This document shows, in pieces, positions 1-14,793 of a DNA stretch of 64,000 bases. The notes below the pieces were generated by a model, which saw only the letters and a program-made list of their open reading frames with translations, ran no database searches and was not told the origin of the DNA. The DNA lies in NCBI GenBank assembly GCA_941918925.1, contig OW799233.1, forward strand, positions 1-64,000, given 5' to 3'. Made by a program: the position numbers and the translations under genes. How positions within the stretch are numbered: position 1 is the first letter of the stretch; every line of letters starts with the position of its first letter. This DNA comes from Phyto melanocephala. Lineage: Eukaryota; Arthropoda; Insecta; Diptera; Rhinophoridae.

Positions 1-125
1 ATTATTCCATACCGATTGCTTTTAATAATAAAATAATAAATTTTTTGCTATAATAGTACACAAAATTGGTGGTGGTGGCTATTAAAAATTCGTCACTGCC
101 GAATATAATGCTCTTACTTATTATT
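1..125 (-). mobile_element. Decayed DINE-B terminus inside the satellite unit
   Basis: This stretch aligns with the terminus of the DINE-B copy at about 46787-46903: ATTATTCCATA, CGATT, then GTACACAAAATTGGTGGTGG, then GCCGAATATAATGCTCTTAC versus GCCGAATATAGTGCTCTTAC. The diagnostic palindrome TTCGGC..GCCGAA has lost its first half (TTCGTC), and GGGTATAAAA has become GGCTATTAAAA, so it was damaged before amplification. The same damaged version recurs in every satellite unit, including the last partial one. Confidence 0.8.
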
Positions 126-1207
126 ATTAATAAATAATGCAACAACATATGCTTACTGAACTCGTATTTTTTGTTTTTGTCCTTTAGTCTTTTCTCTACT
201 TGTTGTTACATTTTTTTTAACCAATAATAAACAAGCAACAACCTTTACCGAACTCAATTTTTTCTTTTTGCATATTTTGTTTTTGTCCACCAGTCTTTTT
301 TCTATTTATTTGTTGATCGTTCATTAGTTAGTTATCAATGTGGTGGGGTGGGTGGTTCGCTCATTCATTTTTTATTAAAGCAAAACGCCAGCGTTAAGCA
401 TTTTCAATATGCAACAGGAGCCCAGTTTTATGAGGAGGTATAAAACCCTTAATACACTCAAAGAGTTTTTAATCTTATTTTGTTGTGTTTTGCTATATTT
501 ATATTTGTTTTTGCCCACCTAACTGTAAGCAGTATTCTTTAATTCTGTTTTGCTCTTCTTTATTTTAATATATATTTAAACATATGTACATTAGGGTTGC
601 CTTCTGATTAATTGGGAACATTTTTAATATGTGTAGACGTGTTTCAGTTTTATTTGAATGTTATTATTTTACTTATTATTATCAATTTATGCAGTTTGTT
701 TGTTTCATTGTTTCAATTTTATTTTATTATTTTATTTATTATTATTGTTTGATTGTCTGTCCCTTTGTCCGTCTGTCCTTACGTTCGTACGTCTGTCCGT
801 CAATATTATATATATTAGATGATTAAATATCGCATATATTATTTTCTGCTAAATTTAATTTAAATAAATAAATAATCAAACAAATAAATAAATAAATATA
901 TTGTTTGATTGTCTGTCCTTTTGTCCGTCTGTCCTTACATTCGTCCGTCTGTCCGTCAATATTATATACATATATTAGATGATTAAATATCGCATACCCA
1001 TATTATTTTCTATTAATTTTAATAATTAAATAAATAAATAAATAAACAAATAAATAATTTAATAATTAAATAAATAAATAAATACATAACAGAGAAATCT
1101 GTAATGTAAAAAATAAATTAATAAATTAATAAATAAATAAATGATTGAATGAATAAATAATTAAATAAATATATATATAAAAGAGATATCTATAATGTAA
1201 TAAATAA

Positions 1208-1243
<36 letters not shown>

Positions 1244-1355
1244 AATAATAAAAGAGAAATCTATAATGTAATAAATAATTAAATAAATAAAATAATAAAA
1301 GAGAAATCTATAATGTAATAAATAAATAAATAATTAAATAAATAAATAAATGAAT
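1..1355. repeat. Satellite monomer, anatomy of the first unit
   Basis: Parts in order: 1-125, a decayed DINE-B terminus in reverse orientation. 137-206 and 234-316, two related segments sharing GCAACAAC, GAACTC and TTTTTGTTTTTGTCC. 340-360, a G/T-rich block. 437-446, a TATA-like GGTATAAAAC. 745-900 and 901-1060, two ~156-bp subrepeats, each with GTCTGTCC/GTCCGTC runs followed by TTAGATGATTAAATATCGCA. 1060-1355, AAAT-rich sequence carrying AGAGAAATCTRTAATGTAA-like blocks at about 1091, 1183 (variant AGAGATATC), 1252 and 1299. A 65-codon open frame at 629-826 is low-complexity Tyr/Phe and I do not regard it as a gene. Confidence 0.85.
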
Positions 1356-2562
1356 ATTATTCCATACCGATTGCTTTTAATAATAAAATAATAAATTTTT
1401 TGCTATAATAGTACACAAAATTGGTGGTGGTGGCTATTAAAAATTCGTCACTGCCGAATATAATGCTCTTACTTATTATTATTAATAAATAATGCAACAA
1501 CATATGCTTACTGAACTCGTATTTTTTGTTTTTGTCCTTTAGTCTTTTCTCTACTTGTTGTTACATTTTTTTTAACCAATAATAAACAAGCAACAACCTT
1601 TACCGAACTCAATTTTTTCTTTTTGCATATTTTGTTTTTGTCCACCAGTCTTTTTTCTATTTATTTGTTGATCGTTCATTAGTTAGTTATCAATGTGGTG
1701 GGGTGGGTGGTTCGCTCATTCATTTTTTATTAAAGCAAAACGCCAGCGTTAAGCATTTTCAATATGCAACAGGAGCCCAGTTTTATGAGGAGGTATAAAA
1801 CCCTTAATACACTCAAAGAGTTTTTAATCTTATTTTGTTGTGTTTTGCTATATTTATATTTGTTTTTGCCCACCTAACTGTAAGCAGTATTCTTTAATTC
1901 TGTTTTGCTCTTCTTTATTTTAATATATATTTAAACATATGTACATTAGGGTTGCCTTCTGATTAATTGGGAACATTTTTAATATGTGTAGACGTGTTTC
2001 AGTTTTATTTGAATGTTATTATTTTACTTATTATTATCAATTTATGCAGTTTGTTTGTTTCATTGTTTCAATTTTATTTTATTATTTTATTTATTATTAT
2101 TGTTTGATTGTCTGTCCCTTTGTCCGTCTGTCCTTACGTTCGTACGTCTGTCCGTCAATATTATATATATTAGATGATTAAATATCGCATATATTATTTT
2201 CTGCTAAATTTAATTTAAATAAATAAATAATCAAACAAATAAATAAATAAATATATTGTTTGATTGTCTGTCCTTTTGTCCGTCTGTCCTTACATTCGTC
2301 CGTCTGTCCGTCAATATTATATACATATATTAGATGATTAAATATCGCATACCCATATTATTTTCTATTAATTTTAATAATTAAATAAATAAATAAATAA
2401 ACAAATAAATAATTTAATAATTAAATAAATAAATAAATACATAACAGAGAAATCTGTAATGTAAAAAATAAATTAATAAATTAATAAATAAATAAATGAT
2501 TGAATGAATAAATAATTAAATAAATATATATATAAAAGAGATATCTATAATGTAATAAATAA

Positions 2563-2598
<36 letters not shown>

Positions 2599-3917
2599 AA
2601 TAATAAAAGAGAAATCTATAATGTAATAAATAATTAAATAAATAAAATAATAAAAGAGAAATCTATAATGTAATAAATAAATAAATAATTAAATAAATAA
2701 ATAAATGAATATTATTCCATACCGATTGCTTTTAATAATAAAATAATAAATTTTTTGCTATAATAGTACACAAAATTGGTGGTGGTGGCTATTAAAAATT
2801 CGTCACTGCCGAATATAATGCTCTTACTTATTATTATTAATAAATAATGCAACAACATATGCTTACTGAACTCGTATTTTTTGTTTTTGTCCTTTAGTCT
2901 TTTCTCTACTTGTTGTTACATTTTTTTTAACCAATAATAAACAAGCAACAACCTTTACCGAACTCAATTTTTTCTTTTTGCATATTTTGTTTTTGTCCAC
3001 CAGTCTTTTTTCTATTTATTTGTTGATCGTTCATTAGTTAGTTATCAATGTGGTGGGGTGGGTGGTTCGCTCATTCATTTTTTATTAAAGCAAAACGCCA
3101 GCGTTAAGCATTTTCAATATGCAACAGGAGCCCAGTTTTATGAGGAGGTATAAAACCCTTAATACACTCAAAGAGTTTTTAATCTTATTTTGTTGTGTTT
3201 TGCTATATTTATATTTGTTTTTGCCCACCTAACTGTAAGCAGTATTCTTTAATTCTGTTTTGCTCTTCTTTATTTTAATATATATTTAAACATATGTACA
3301 TTAGGGTTGCCTTCTGATTAATTGGGAACATTTTTAATATGTGTAGACGTGTTTCAGTTTTATTTGAATGTTATTATTTTACTTATTATTATCAATTTAT
3401 GCAGTTTGTTTGTTTCATTGTTTCAATTTTATTTTATTATTTTATTTATTATTATTGTTTGATTGTCTGTCCCTTTGTCCGTCTGTCCTTACGTTCGTAC
3501 GTCTGTCCGTCAATATTATATATATTAGATGATTAAATATCGCATATATTATTTTCTGCTAAATTTAATTTAAATAAATAAATAATCAAACAAATAAATA
3601 AATAAATATATTGTTTGATTGTCTGTCCTTTTGTCCGTCTGTCCTTACATTCGTCCGTCTGTCCGTCAATATTATATACATATATTAGATGATTAAATAT
3701 CGCATACCCATATTATTTTCTATTAATTTTAATAATTAAATAAATAAATAAATAAACAAATAAATAATTTAATAATTAAATAAATAAATAAATACATAAC
3801 AGAGAAATCTGTAATGTAAAAAATAAATTAATAAATTAATAAATAAATAAATGATTGAATGAATAAATAATTAAATAAATATATATATAAAAGAGATATC
3901 TATAATGTAATAAATAA

Positions 3918-3953
<36 letters not shown>

Positions 3954-5272
3954 AATAATAAAAGAGAAATCTATAATGTAATAAATAATTAAATAAATAA
4001 AATAATAAAAGAGAAATCTATAATGTAATAAATAAATAAATAATTAAATAAATAAATAAATGAATATTATTCCATACCGATTGCTTTTAATAATAAAATA
4101 ATAAATTTTTTGCTATAATAGTACACAAAATTGGTGGTGGTGGCTATTAAAAATTCGTCACTGCCGAATATAATGCTCTTACTTATTATTATTAATAAAT
4201 AATGCAACAACATATGCTTACTGAACTCGTATTTTTTGTTTTTGTCCTTTAGTCTTTTCTCTACTTGTTGTTACATTTTTTTTAACCAATAATAAACAAG
4301 CAACAACCTTTACCGAACTCAATTTTTTCTTTTTGCATATTTTGTTTTTGTCCACCAGTCTTTTTTCTATTTATTTGTTGATCGTTCATTAGTTAGTTAT
4401 CAATGTGGTGGGGTGGGTGGTTCGCTCATTCATTTTTTATTAAAGCAAAACGCCAGCGTTAAGCATTTTCAATATGCAACAGGAGCCCAGTTTTATGAGG
4501 AGGTATAAAACCCTTAATACACTCAAAGAGTTTTTAATCTTATTTTGTTGTGTTTTGCTATATTTATATTTGTTTTTGCCCACCTAACTGTAAGCAGTAT
4601 TCTTTAATTCTGTTTTGCTCTTCTTTATTTTAATATATATTTAAACATATGTACATTAGGGTTGCCTTCTGATTAATTGGGAACATTTTTAATATGTGTA
4701 GACGTGTTTCAGTTTTATTTGAATGTTATTATTTTACTTATTATTATCAATTTATGCAGTTTGTTTGTTTCATTGTTTCAATTTTATTTTATTATTTTAT
4801 TTATTATTATTGTTTGATTGTCTGTCCCTTTGTCCGTCTGTCCTTACGTTCGTACGTCTGTCCGTCAATATTATATATATTAGATGATTAAATATCGCAT
4901 ATATTATTTTCTGCTAAATTTAATTTAAATAAATAAATAATCAAACAAATAAATAAATAAATATATTGTTTGATTGTCTGTCCTTTTGTCCGTCTGTCCT
5001 TACATTCGTCCGTCTGTCCGTCAATATTATATACATATATTAGATGATTAAATATCGCATACCCATATTATTTTCTATTAATTTTAATAATTAAATAAAT
5101 AAATAAATAAACAAATAAATAATTTAATAATTAAATAAATAAATAAATACATAACAGAGAAATCTGTAATGTAAAAAATAAATTAATAAATTAATAAATA
5201 AATAAATGATTGAATGAATAAATAATTAAATAAATATATATATAAAAGAGATATCTATAATGTAATAAATAA

Positions 5273-5308
<36 letters not shown>

Positions 5309-6627
5309 AATAATAAAAGAGAAATCTATAATGTAATAAATAATTAAATAAATAAAATAATAAAAGAGAAATCTATAATGTAATAAATAAATAAATAATT
5401 AAATAAATAAATAAATGAATATTATTCCATACCGATTGCTTTTAATAATAAAATAATAAATTTTTTGCTATAATAGTACACAAAATTGGTGGTGGTGGCT
5501 ATTAAAAATTCGTCACTGCCGAATATAATGCTCTTACTTATTATTATTAATAAATAATGCAACAACATATGCTTACTGAACTCGTATTTTTTGTTTTTGT
5601 CCTTTAGTCTTTTCTCTACTTGTTGTTACATTTTTTTTAACCAATAATAAACAAGCAACAACCTTTACCGAACTCAATTTTTTCTTTTTGCATATTTTGT
5701 TTTTGTCCACCAGTCTTTTTTCTATTTATTTGTTGATCGTTCATTAGTTAGTTATCAATGTGGTGGGGTGGGTGGTTCGCTCATTCATTTTTTATTAAAG
5801 CAAAACGCCAGCGTTAAGCATTTTCAATATGCAACAGGAGCCCAGTTTTATGAGGAGGTATAAAACCCTTAATACACTCAAAGAGTTTTTAATCTTATTT
5901 TGTTGTGTTTTGCTATATTTATATTTGTTTTTGCCCACCTAACTGTAAGCAGTATTCTTTAATTCTGTTTTGCTCTTCTTTATTTTAATATATATTTAAA
6001 CATATGTACATTAGGGTTGCCTTCTGATTAATTGGGAACATTTTTAATATGTGTAGACGTGTTTCAGTTTTATTTGAATGTTATTATTTTACTTATTATT
6101 ATCAATTTATGCAGTTTGTTTGTTTCATTGTTTCAATTTTATTTTATTATTTTATTTATTATTATTGTTTGATTGTCTGTCCCTTTGTCCGTCTGTCCTT
6201 ACGTTCGTACGTCTGTCCGTCAATATTATATATATTAGATGATTAAATATCGCATATATTATTTTCTGCTAAATTTAATTTAAATAAATAAATAATCAAA
6301 CAAATAAATAAATAAATATATTGTTTGATTGTCTGTCCTTTTGTCCGTCTGTCCTTACATTCGTCCGTCTGTCCGTCAATATTATATACATATATTAGAT
6401 GATTAAATATCGCATACCCATATTATTTTCTATTAATTTTAATAATTAAATAAATAAATAAATAAACAAATAAATAATTTAATAATTAAATAAATAAATA
6501 AATACATAACAGAGAAATCTGTAATGTAAAAAATAAATTAATAAATTAATAAATAAATAAATGATTGAATGAATAAATAATTAAATAAATATATATATAA
6601 AAGAGATATCTATAATGTAATAAATAA

Positions 6628-6663
<36 letters not shown>

Positions 6664-7982
6664 AATAATAAAAGAGAAATCTATAATGTAATAAATAATT
6701 AAATAAATAAAATAATAAAAGAGAAATCTATAATGTAATAAATAAATAAATAATTAAATAAATAAATAAATGAATATTATTCCATACCGATTGCTTTTAA
6801 TAATAAAATAATAAATTTTTTGCTATAATAGTACACAAAATTGGTGGTGGTGGCTATTAAAAATTCGTCACTGCCGAATATAATGCTCTTACTTATTATT
6901 ATTAATAAATAATGCAACAACATATGCTTACTGAACTCGTATTTTTTGTTTTTGTCCTTTAGTCTTTTCTCTACTTGTTGTTACATTTTTTTTAACCAAT
7001 AATAAACAAGCAACAACCTTTACCGAACTCAATTTTTTCTTTTTGCATATTTTGTTTTTGTCCACCAGTCTTTTTTCTATTTATTTGTTGATCGTTCATT
7101 AGTTAGTTATCAATGTGGTGGGGTGGGTGGTTCGCTCATTCATTTTTTATTAAAGCAAAACGCCAGCGTTAAGCATTTTCAATATGCAACAGGAGCCCAG
7201 TTTTATGAGGAGGTATAAAACCCTTAATACACTCAAAGAGTTTTTAATCTTATTTTGTTGTGTTTTGCTATATTTATATTTGTTTTTGCCCACCTAACTG
7301 TAAGCAGTATTCTTTAATTCTGTTTTGCTCTTCTTTATTTTAATATATATTTAAACATATGTACATTAGGGTTGCCTTCTGATTAATTGGGAACATTTTT
7401 AATATGTGTAGACGTGTTTCAGTTTTATTTGAATGTTATTATTTTACTTATTATTATCAATTTATGCAGTTTGTTTGTTTCATTGTTTCAATTTTATTTT
7501 ATTATTTTATTTATTATTATTGTTTGATTGTCTGTCCCTTTGTCCGTCTGTCCTTACGTTCGTACGTCTGTCCGTCAATATTATATATATTAGATGATTA
7601 AATATCGCATATATTATTTTCTGCTAAATTTAATTTAAATAAATAAATAATCAAACAAATAAATAAATAAATATATTGTTTGATTGTCTGTCCTTTTGTC
7701 CGTCTGTCCTTACATTCGTCCGTCTGTCCGTCAATATTATATACATATATTAGATGATTAAATATCGCATACCCATATTATTTTCTATTAATTTTAATAA
7801 TTAAATAAATAAATAAATAAACAAATAAATAATTTAATAATTAAATAAATAAATAAATACATAACAGAGAAATCTGTAATGTAAAAAATAAATTAATAAA
7901 TTAATAAATAAATAAATGATTGAATGAATAAATAATTAAATAAATATATATATAAAAGAGATATCTATAATGTAATAAATAA

Positions 7983-8018
<36 letters not shown>

Positions 8019-9337
8019 AATAATAAAAGAGAAATCTATAATGTAATAAATAATTAAATAAATAAAATAATAAAAGAGAAATCTATAATGTAATAAATAA
8101 ATAAATAATTAAATAAATAAATAAATGAATATTATTCCATACCGATTGCTTTTAATAATAAAATAATAAATTTTTTGCTATAATAGTACACAAAATTGGT
8201 GGTGGTGGCTATTAAAAATTCGTCACTGCCGAATATAATGCTCTTACTTATTATTATTAATAAATAATGCAACAACATATGCTTACTGAACTCGTATTTT
8301 TTGTTTTTGTCCTTTAGTCTTTTCTCTACTTGTTGTTACATTTTTTTTAACCAATAATAAACAAGCAACAACCTTTACCGAACTCAATTTTTTCTTTTTG
8401 CATATTTTGTTTTTGTCCACCAGTCTTTTTTCTATTTATTTGTTGATCGTTCATTAGTTAGTTATCAATGTGGTGGGGTGGGTGGTTCGCTCATTCATTT
8501 TTTATTAAAGCAAAACGCCAGCGTTAAGCATTTTCAATATGCAACAGGAGCCCAGTTTTATGAGGAGGTATAAAACCCTTAATACACTCAAAGAGTTTTT
8601 AATCTTATTTTGTTGTGTTTTGCTATATTTATATTTGTTTTTGCCCACCTAACTGTAAGCAGTATTCTTTAATTCTGTTTTGCTCTTCTTTATTTTAATA
8701 TATATTTAAACATATGTACATTAGGGTTGCCTTCTGATTAATTGGGAACATTTTTAATATGTGTAGACGTGTTTCAGTTTTATTTGAATGTTATTATTTT
8801 ACTTATTATTATCAATTTATGCAGTTTGTTTGTTTCATTGTTTCAATTTTATTTTATTATTTTATTTATTATTATTGTTTGATTGTCTGTCCCTTTGTCC
8901 GTCTGTCCTTACGTTCGTACGTCTGTCCGTCAATATTATATATATTAGATGATTAAATATCGCATATATTATTTTCTGCTAAATTTAATTTAAATAAATA
9001 AATAATCAAACAAATAAATAAATAAATATATTGTTTGATTGTCTGTCCTTTTGTCCGTCTGTCCTTACATTCGTCCGTCTGTCCGTCAATATTATATACA
9101 TATATTAGATGATTAAATATCGCATACCCATATTATTTTCTATTAATTTTAATAATTAAATAAATAAATAAATAAACAAATAAATAATTTAATAATTAAA
9201 TAAATAAATAAATACATAACAGAGAAATCTGTAATGTAAAAAATAAATTAATAAATTAATAAATAAATAAATGATTGAATGAATAAATAATTAAATAAAT
9301 ATATATATAAAAGAGATATCTATAATGTAATAAATAA

Positions 9338-9373
<36 letters not shown>

Positions 9374-10692
9374 AATAATAAAAGAGAAATCTATAATGTA
9401 ATAAATAATTAAATAAATAAAATAATAAAAGAGAAATCTATAATGTAATAAATAAATAAATAATTAAATAAATAAATAAATGAATATTATTCCATACCGA
9501 TTGCTTTTAATAATAAAATAATAAATTTTTTGCTATAATAGTACACAAAATTGGTGGTGGTGGCTATTAAAAATTCGTCACTGCCGAATATAATGCTCTT
9601 ACTTATTATTATTAATAAATAATGCAACAACATATGCTTACTGAACTCGTATTTTTTGTTTTTGTCCTTTAGTCTTTTCTCTACTTGTTGTTACATTTTT
9701 TTTAACCAATAATAAACAAGCAACAACCTTTACCGAACTCAATTTTTTCTTTTTGCATATTTTGTTTTTGTCCACCAGTCTTTTTTCTATTTATTTGTTG
9801 ATCGTTCATTAGTTAGTTATCAATGTGGTGGGGTGGGTGGTTCGCTCATTCATTTTTTATTAAAGCAAAACGCCAGCGTTAAGCATTTTCAATATGCAAC
9901 AGGAGCCCAGTTTTATGAGGAGGTATAAAACCCTTAATACACTCAAAGAGTTTTTAATCTTATTTTGTTGTGTTTTGCTATATTTATATTTGTTTTTGCC
10001 CACCTAACTGTAAGCAGTATTCTTTAATTCTGTTTTGCTCTTCTTTATTTTAATATATATTTAAACATATGTACATTAGGGTTGCCTTCTGATTAATTGG
10101 GAACATTTTTAATATGTGTAGACGTGTTTCAGTTTTATTTGAATGTTATTATTTTACTTATTATTATCAATTTATGCAGTTTGTTTGTTTCATTGTTTCA
10201 ATTTTATTTTATTATTTTATTTATTATTATTGTTTGATTGTCTGTCCCTTTGTCCGTCTGTCCTTACGTTCGTACGTCTGTCCGTCAATATTATATATAT
10301 TAGATGATTAAATATCGCATATATTATTTTCTGCTAAATTTAATTTAAATAAATAAATAATCAAACAAATAAATAAATAAATATATTGTTTGATTGTCTG
10401 TCCTTTTGTCCGTCTGTCCTTACATTCGTCCGTCTGTCCGTCAATATTATATACATATATTAGATGATTAAATATCGCATACCCATATTATTTTCTATTA
10501 ATTTTAATAATTAAATAAATAAATAAATAAACAAATAAATAATTTAATAATTAAATAAATAAATAAATACATAACAGAGAAATCTGTAATGTAAAAAATA
10601 AATTAATAAATTAATAAATAAATAAATGATTGAATGAATAAATAATTAAATAAATATATATATAAAAGAGATATCTATAATGTAATAAATAA

Positions 10693-10728
<36 letters not shown>

Positions 10729-12047
10729 AATAATAAAAGAGAAATCTATAATGTAATAAATAATTAAATAAATAAAATAATAAAAGAGAAATCTATAATG
10801 TAATAAATAAATAAATAATTAAATAAATAAATAAATGAATATTATTCCATACCGATTGCTTTTAATAATAAAATAATAAATTTTTTGCTATAATAGTACA
10901 CAAAATTGGTGGTGGTGGCTATTAAAAATTCGTCACTGCCGAATATAATGCTCTTACTTATTATTATTAATAAATAATGCAACAACATATGCTTACTGAA
11001 CTCGTATTTTTTGTTTTTGTCCTTTAGTCTTTTCTCTACTTGTTGTTACATTTTTTTTAACCAATAATAAACAAGCAACAACCTTTACCGAACTCAATTT
11101 TTTCTTTTTGCATATTTTGTTTTTGTCCACCAGTCTTTTTTCTATTTATTTGTTGATCGTTCATTAGTTAGTTATCAATGTGGTGGGGTGGGTGGTTCGC
11201 TCATTCATTTTTTATTAAAGCAAAACGCCAGCGTTAAGCATTTTCAATATGCAACAGGAGCCCAGTTTTATGAGGAGGTATAAAACCCTTAATACACTCA
11301 AAGAGTTTTTAATCTTATTTTGTTGTGTTTTGCTATATTTATATTTGTTTTTGCCCACCTAACTGTAAGCAGTATTCTTTAATTCTGTTTTGCTCTTCTT
11401 TATTTTAATATATATTTAAACATATGTACATTAGGGTTGCCTTCTGATTAATTGGGAACATTTTTAATATGTGTAGACGTGTTTCAGTTTTATTTGAATG
11501 TTATTATTTTACTTATTATTATCAATTTATGCAGTTTGTTTGTTTCATTGTTTCAATTTTATTTTATTATTTTATTTATTATTATTGTTTGATTGTCTGT
11601 CCCTTTGTCCGTCTGTCCTTACGTTCGTACGTCTGTCCGTCAATATTATATATATTAGATGATTAAATATCGCATATATTATTTTCTGCTAAATTTAATT
11701 TAAATAAATAAATAATCAAACAAATAAATAAATAAATATATTGTTTGATTGTCTGTCCTTTTGTCCGTCTGTCCTTACATTCGTCCGTCTGTCCGTCAAT
11801 ATTATATACATATATTAGATGATTAAATATCGCATACCCATATTATTTTCTATTAATTTTAATAATTAAATAAATAAATAAATAAACAAATAAATAATTT
11901 AATAATTAAATAAATAAATAAATACATAACAGAGAAATCTGTAATGTAAAAAATAAATTAATAAATTAATAAATAAATAAATGATTGAATGAATAAATAA
12001 TTAAATAAATATATATATAAAAGAGATATCTATAATGTAATAAATAA

Positions 12048-12083
<36 letters not shown>

Positions 12084-13402
12084 AATAATAAAAGAGAAAT
12101 CTATAATGTAATAAATAATTAAATAAATAAAATAATAAAAGAGAAATCTATAATGTAATAAATAAATAAATAATTAAATAAATAAATAAATGAATATTAT
12201 TCCATACCGATTGCTTTTAATAATAAAATAATAAATTTTTTGCTATAATAGTACACAAAATTGGTGGTGGTGGCTATTAAAAATTCGTCACTGCCGAATA
12301 TAATGCTCTTACTTATTATTATTAATAAATAATGCAACAACATATGCTTACTGAACTCGTATTTTTTGTTTTTGTCCTTTAGTCTTTTCTCTACTTGTTG
12401 TTACATTTTTTTTAACCAATAATAAACAAGCAACAACCTTTACCGAACTCAATTTTTTCTTTTTGCATATTTTGTTTTTGTCCACCAGTCTTTTTTCTAT
12501 TTATTTGTTGATCGTTCATTAGTTAGTTATCAATGTGGTGGGGTGGGTGGTTCGCTCATTCATTTTTTATTAAAGCAAAACGCCAGCGTTAAGCATTTTC
12601 AATATGCAACAGGAGCCCAGTTTTATGAGGAGGTATAAAACCCTTAATACACTCAAAGAGTTTTTAATCTTATTTTGTTGTGTTTTGCTATATTTATATT
12701 TGTTTTTGCCCACCTAACTGTAAGCAGTATTCTTTAATTCTGTTTTGCTCTTCTTTATTTTAATATATATTTAAACATATGTACATTAGGGTTGCCTTCT
12801 GATTAATTGGGAACATTTTTAATATGTGTAGACGTGTTTCAGTTTTATTTGAATGTTATTATTTTACTTATTATTATCAATTTATGCAGTTTGTTTGTTT
12901 CATTGTTTCAATTTTATTTTATTATTTTATTTATTATTATTGTTTGATTGTCTGTCCCTTTGTCCGTCTGTCCTTACGTTCGTACGTCTGTCCGTCAATA
13001 TTATATATATTAGATGATTAAATATCGCATATATTATTTTCTGCTAAATTTAATTTAAATAAATAAATAATCAAACAAATAAATAAATAAATATATTGTT
13101 TGATTGTCTGTCCTTTTGTCCGTCTGTCCTTACATTCGTCCGTCTGTCCGTCAATATTATATACATATATTAGATGATTAAATATCGCATACCCATATTA
13201 TTTTCTATTAATTTTAATAATTAAATAAATAAATAAATAAACAAATAAATAATTTAATAATTAAATAAATAAATAAATACATAACAGAGAAATCTGTAAT
13301 GTAAAAAATAAATTAATAAATTAATAAATAAATAAATGATTGAATGAATAAATAATTAAATAAATATATATATAAAAGAGATATCTATAATGTAATAAAT
13401 AA

Positions 13403-13438
<36 letters not shown>

Positions 13439-14757
13439 AATAATAAAAGAGAAATCTATAATGTAATAAATAATTAAATAAATAAAATAATAAAAGAGAA
13501 ATCTATAATGTAATAAATAAATAAATAATTAAATAAATAAATAAATGAATATTATTCCATACCGATTGCTTTTAATAATAAAATAATAAATTTTTTGCTA
13601 TAATAGTACACAAAATTGGTGGTGGTGGCTATTAAAAATTCGTCACTGCCGAATATAATGCTCTTACTTATTATTATTAATAAATAATGCAACAACATAT
13701 GCTTACTGAACTCGTATTTTTTGTTTTTGTCCTTTAGTCTTTTCTCTACTTGTTGTTACATTTTTTTTAACCAATAATAAACAAGCAACAACCTTTACCG
13801 AACTCAATTTTTTCTTTTTGCATATTTTGTTTTTGTCCACCAGTCTTTTTTCTATTTATTTGTTGATCGTTCATTAGTTAGTTATCAATGTGGTGGGGTG
13901 GGTGGTTCGCTCATTCATTTTTTATTAAAGCAAAACGCCAGCGTTAAGCATTTTCAATATGCAACAGGAGCCCAGTTTTATGAGGAGGTATAAAACCCTT
14001 AATACACTCAAAGAGTTTTTAATCTTATTTTGTTGTGTTTTGCTATATTTATATTTGTTTTTGCCCACCTAACTGTAAGCAGTATTCTTTAATTCTGTTT
14101 TGCTCTTCTTTATTTTAATATATATTTAAACATATGTACATTAGGGTTGCCTTCTGATTAATTGGGAACATTTTTAATATGTGTAGACGTGTTTCAGTTT
14201 TATTTGAATGTTATTATTTTACTTATTATTATCAATTTATGCAGTTTGTTTGTTTCATTGTTTCAATTTTATTTTATTATTTTATTTATTATTATTGTTT
14301 GATTGTCTGTCCCTTTGTCCGTCTGTCCTTACGTTCGTACGTCTGTCCGTCAATATTATATATATTAGATGATTAAATATCGCATATATTATTTTCTGCT
14401 AAATTTAATTTAAATAAATAAATAATCAAACAAATAAATAAATAAATATATTGTTTGATTGTCTGTCCTTTTGTCCGTCTGTCCTTACATTCGTCCGTCT
14501 GTCCGTCAATATTATATACATATATTAGATGATTAAATATCGCATACCCATATTATTTTCTATTAATTTTAATAATTAAATAAATAAATAAATAAACAAA
14601 TAAATAATTTAATAATTAAATAAATAAATAAATACATAACAGAGAAATCTGTAATGTAAAAAATAAATTAATAAATTAATAAATAAATAAATGATTGAAT
14701 GAATAAATAATTAAATAAATATATATATAAAAGAGATATCTATAATGTAATAAATAA

Positions 14758-14793
<36 letters not shown>

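Noticed and set aside
430..450. TATA-box-like GGTATAAAAC in each satellite unit as a promoter
   Set aside because: TATAAAA is expected by chance in such AT-rich DNA and GGTATAAAA is also a DINE motif. No initiator or transcript evidence.
629..826. 65-codon open frame repeated in every satellite unit (Tyr/Phe/Val-rich)
   Set aside because: It is low-complexity translation of T-rich DNA, covers the GTCTGTCC subrepeat, and its recurrence only reflects the repeat. No start context or family resemblance.
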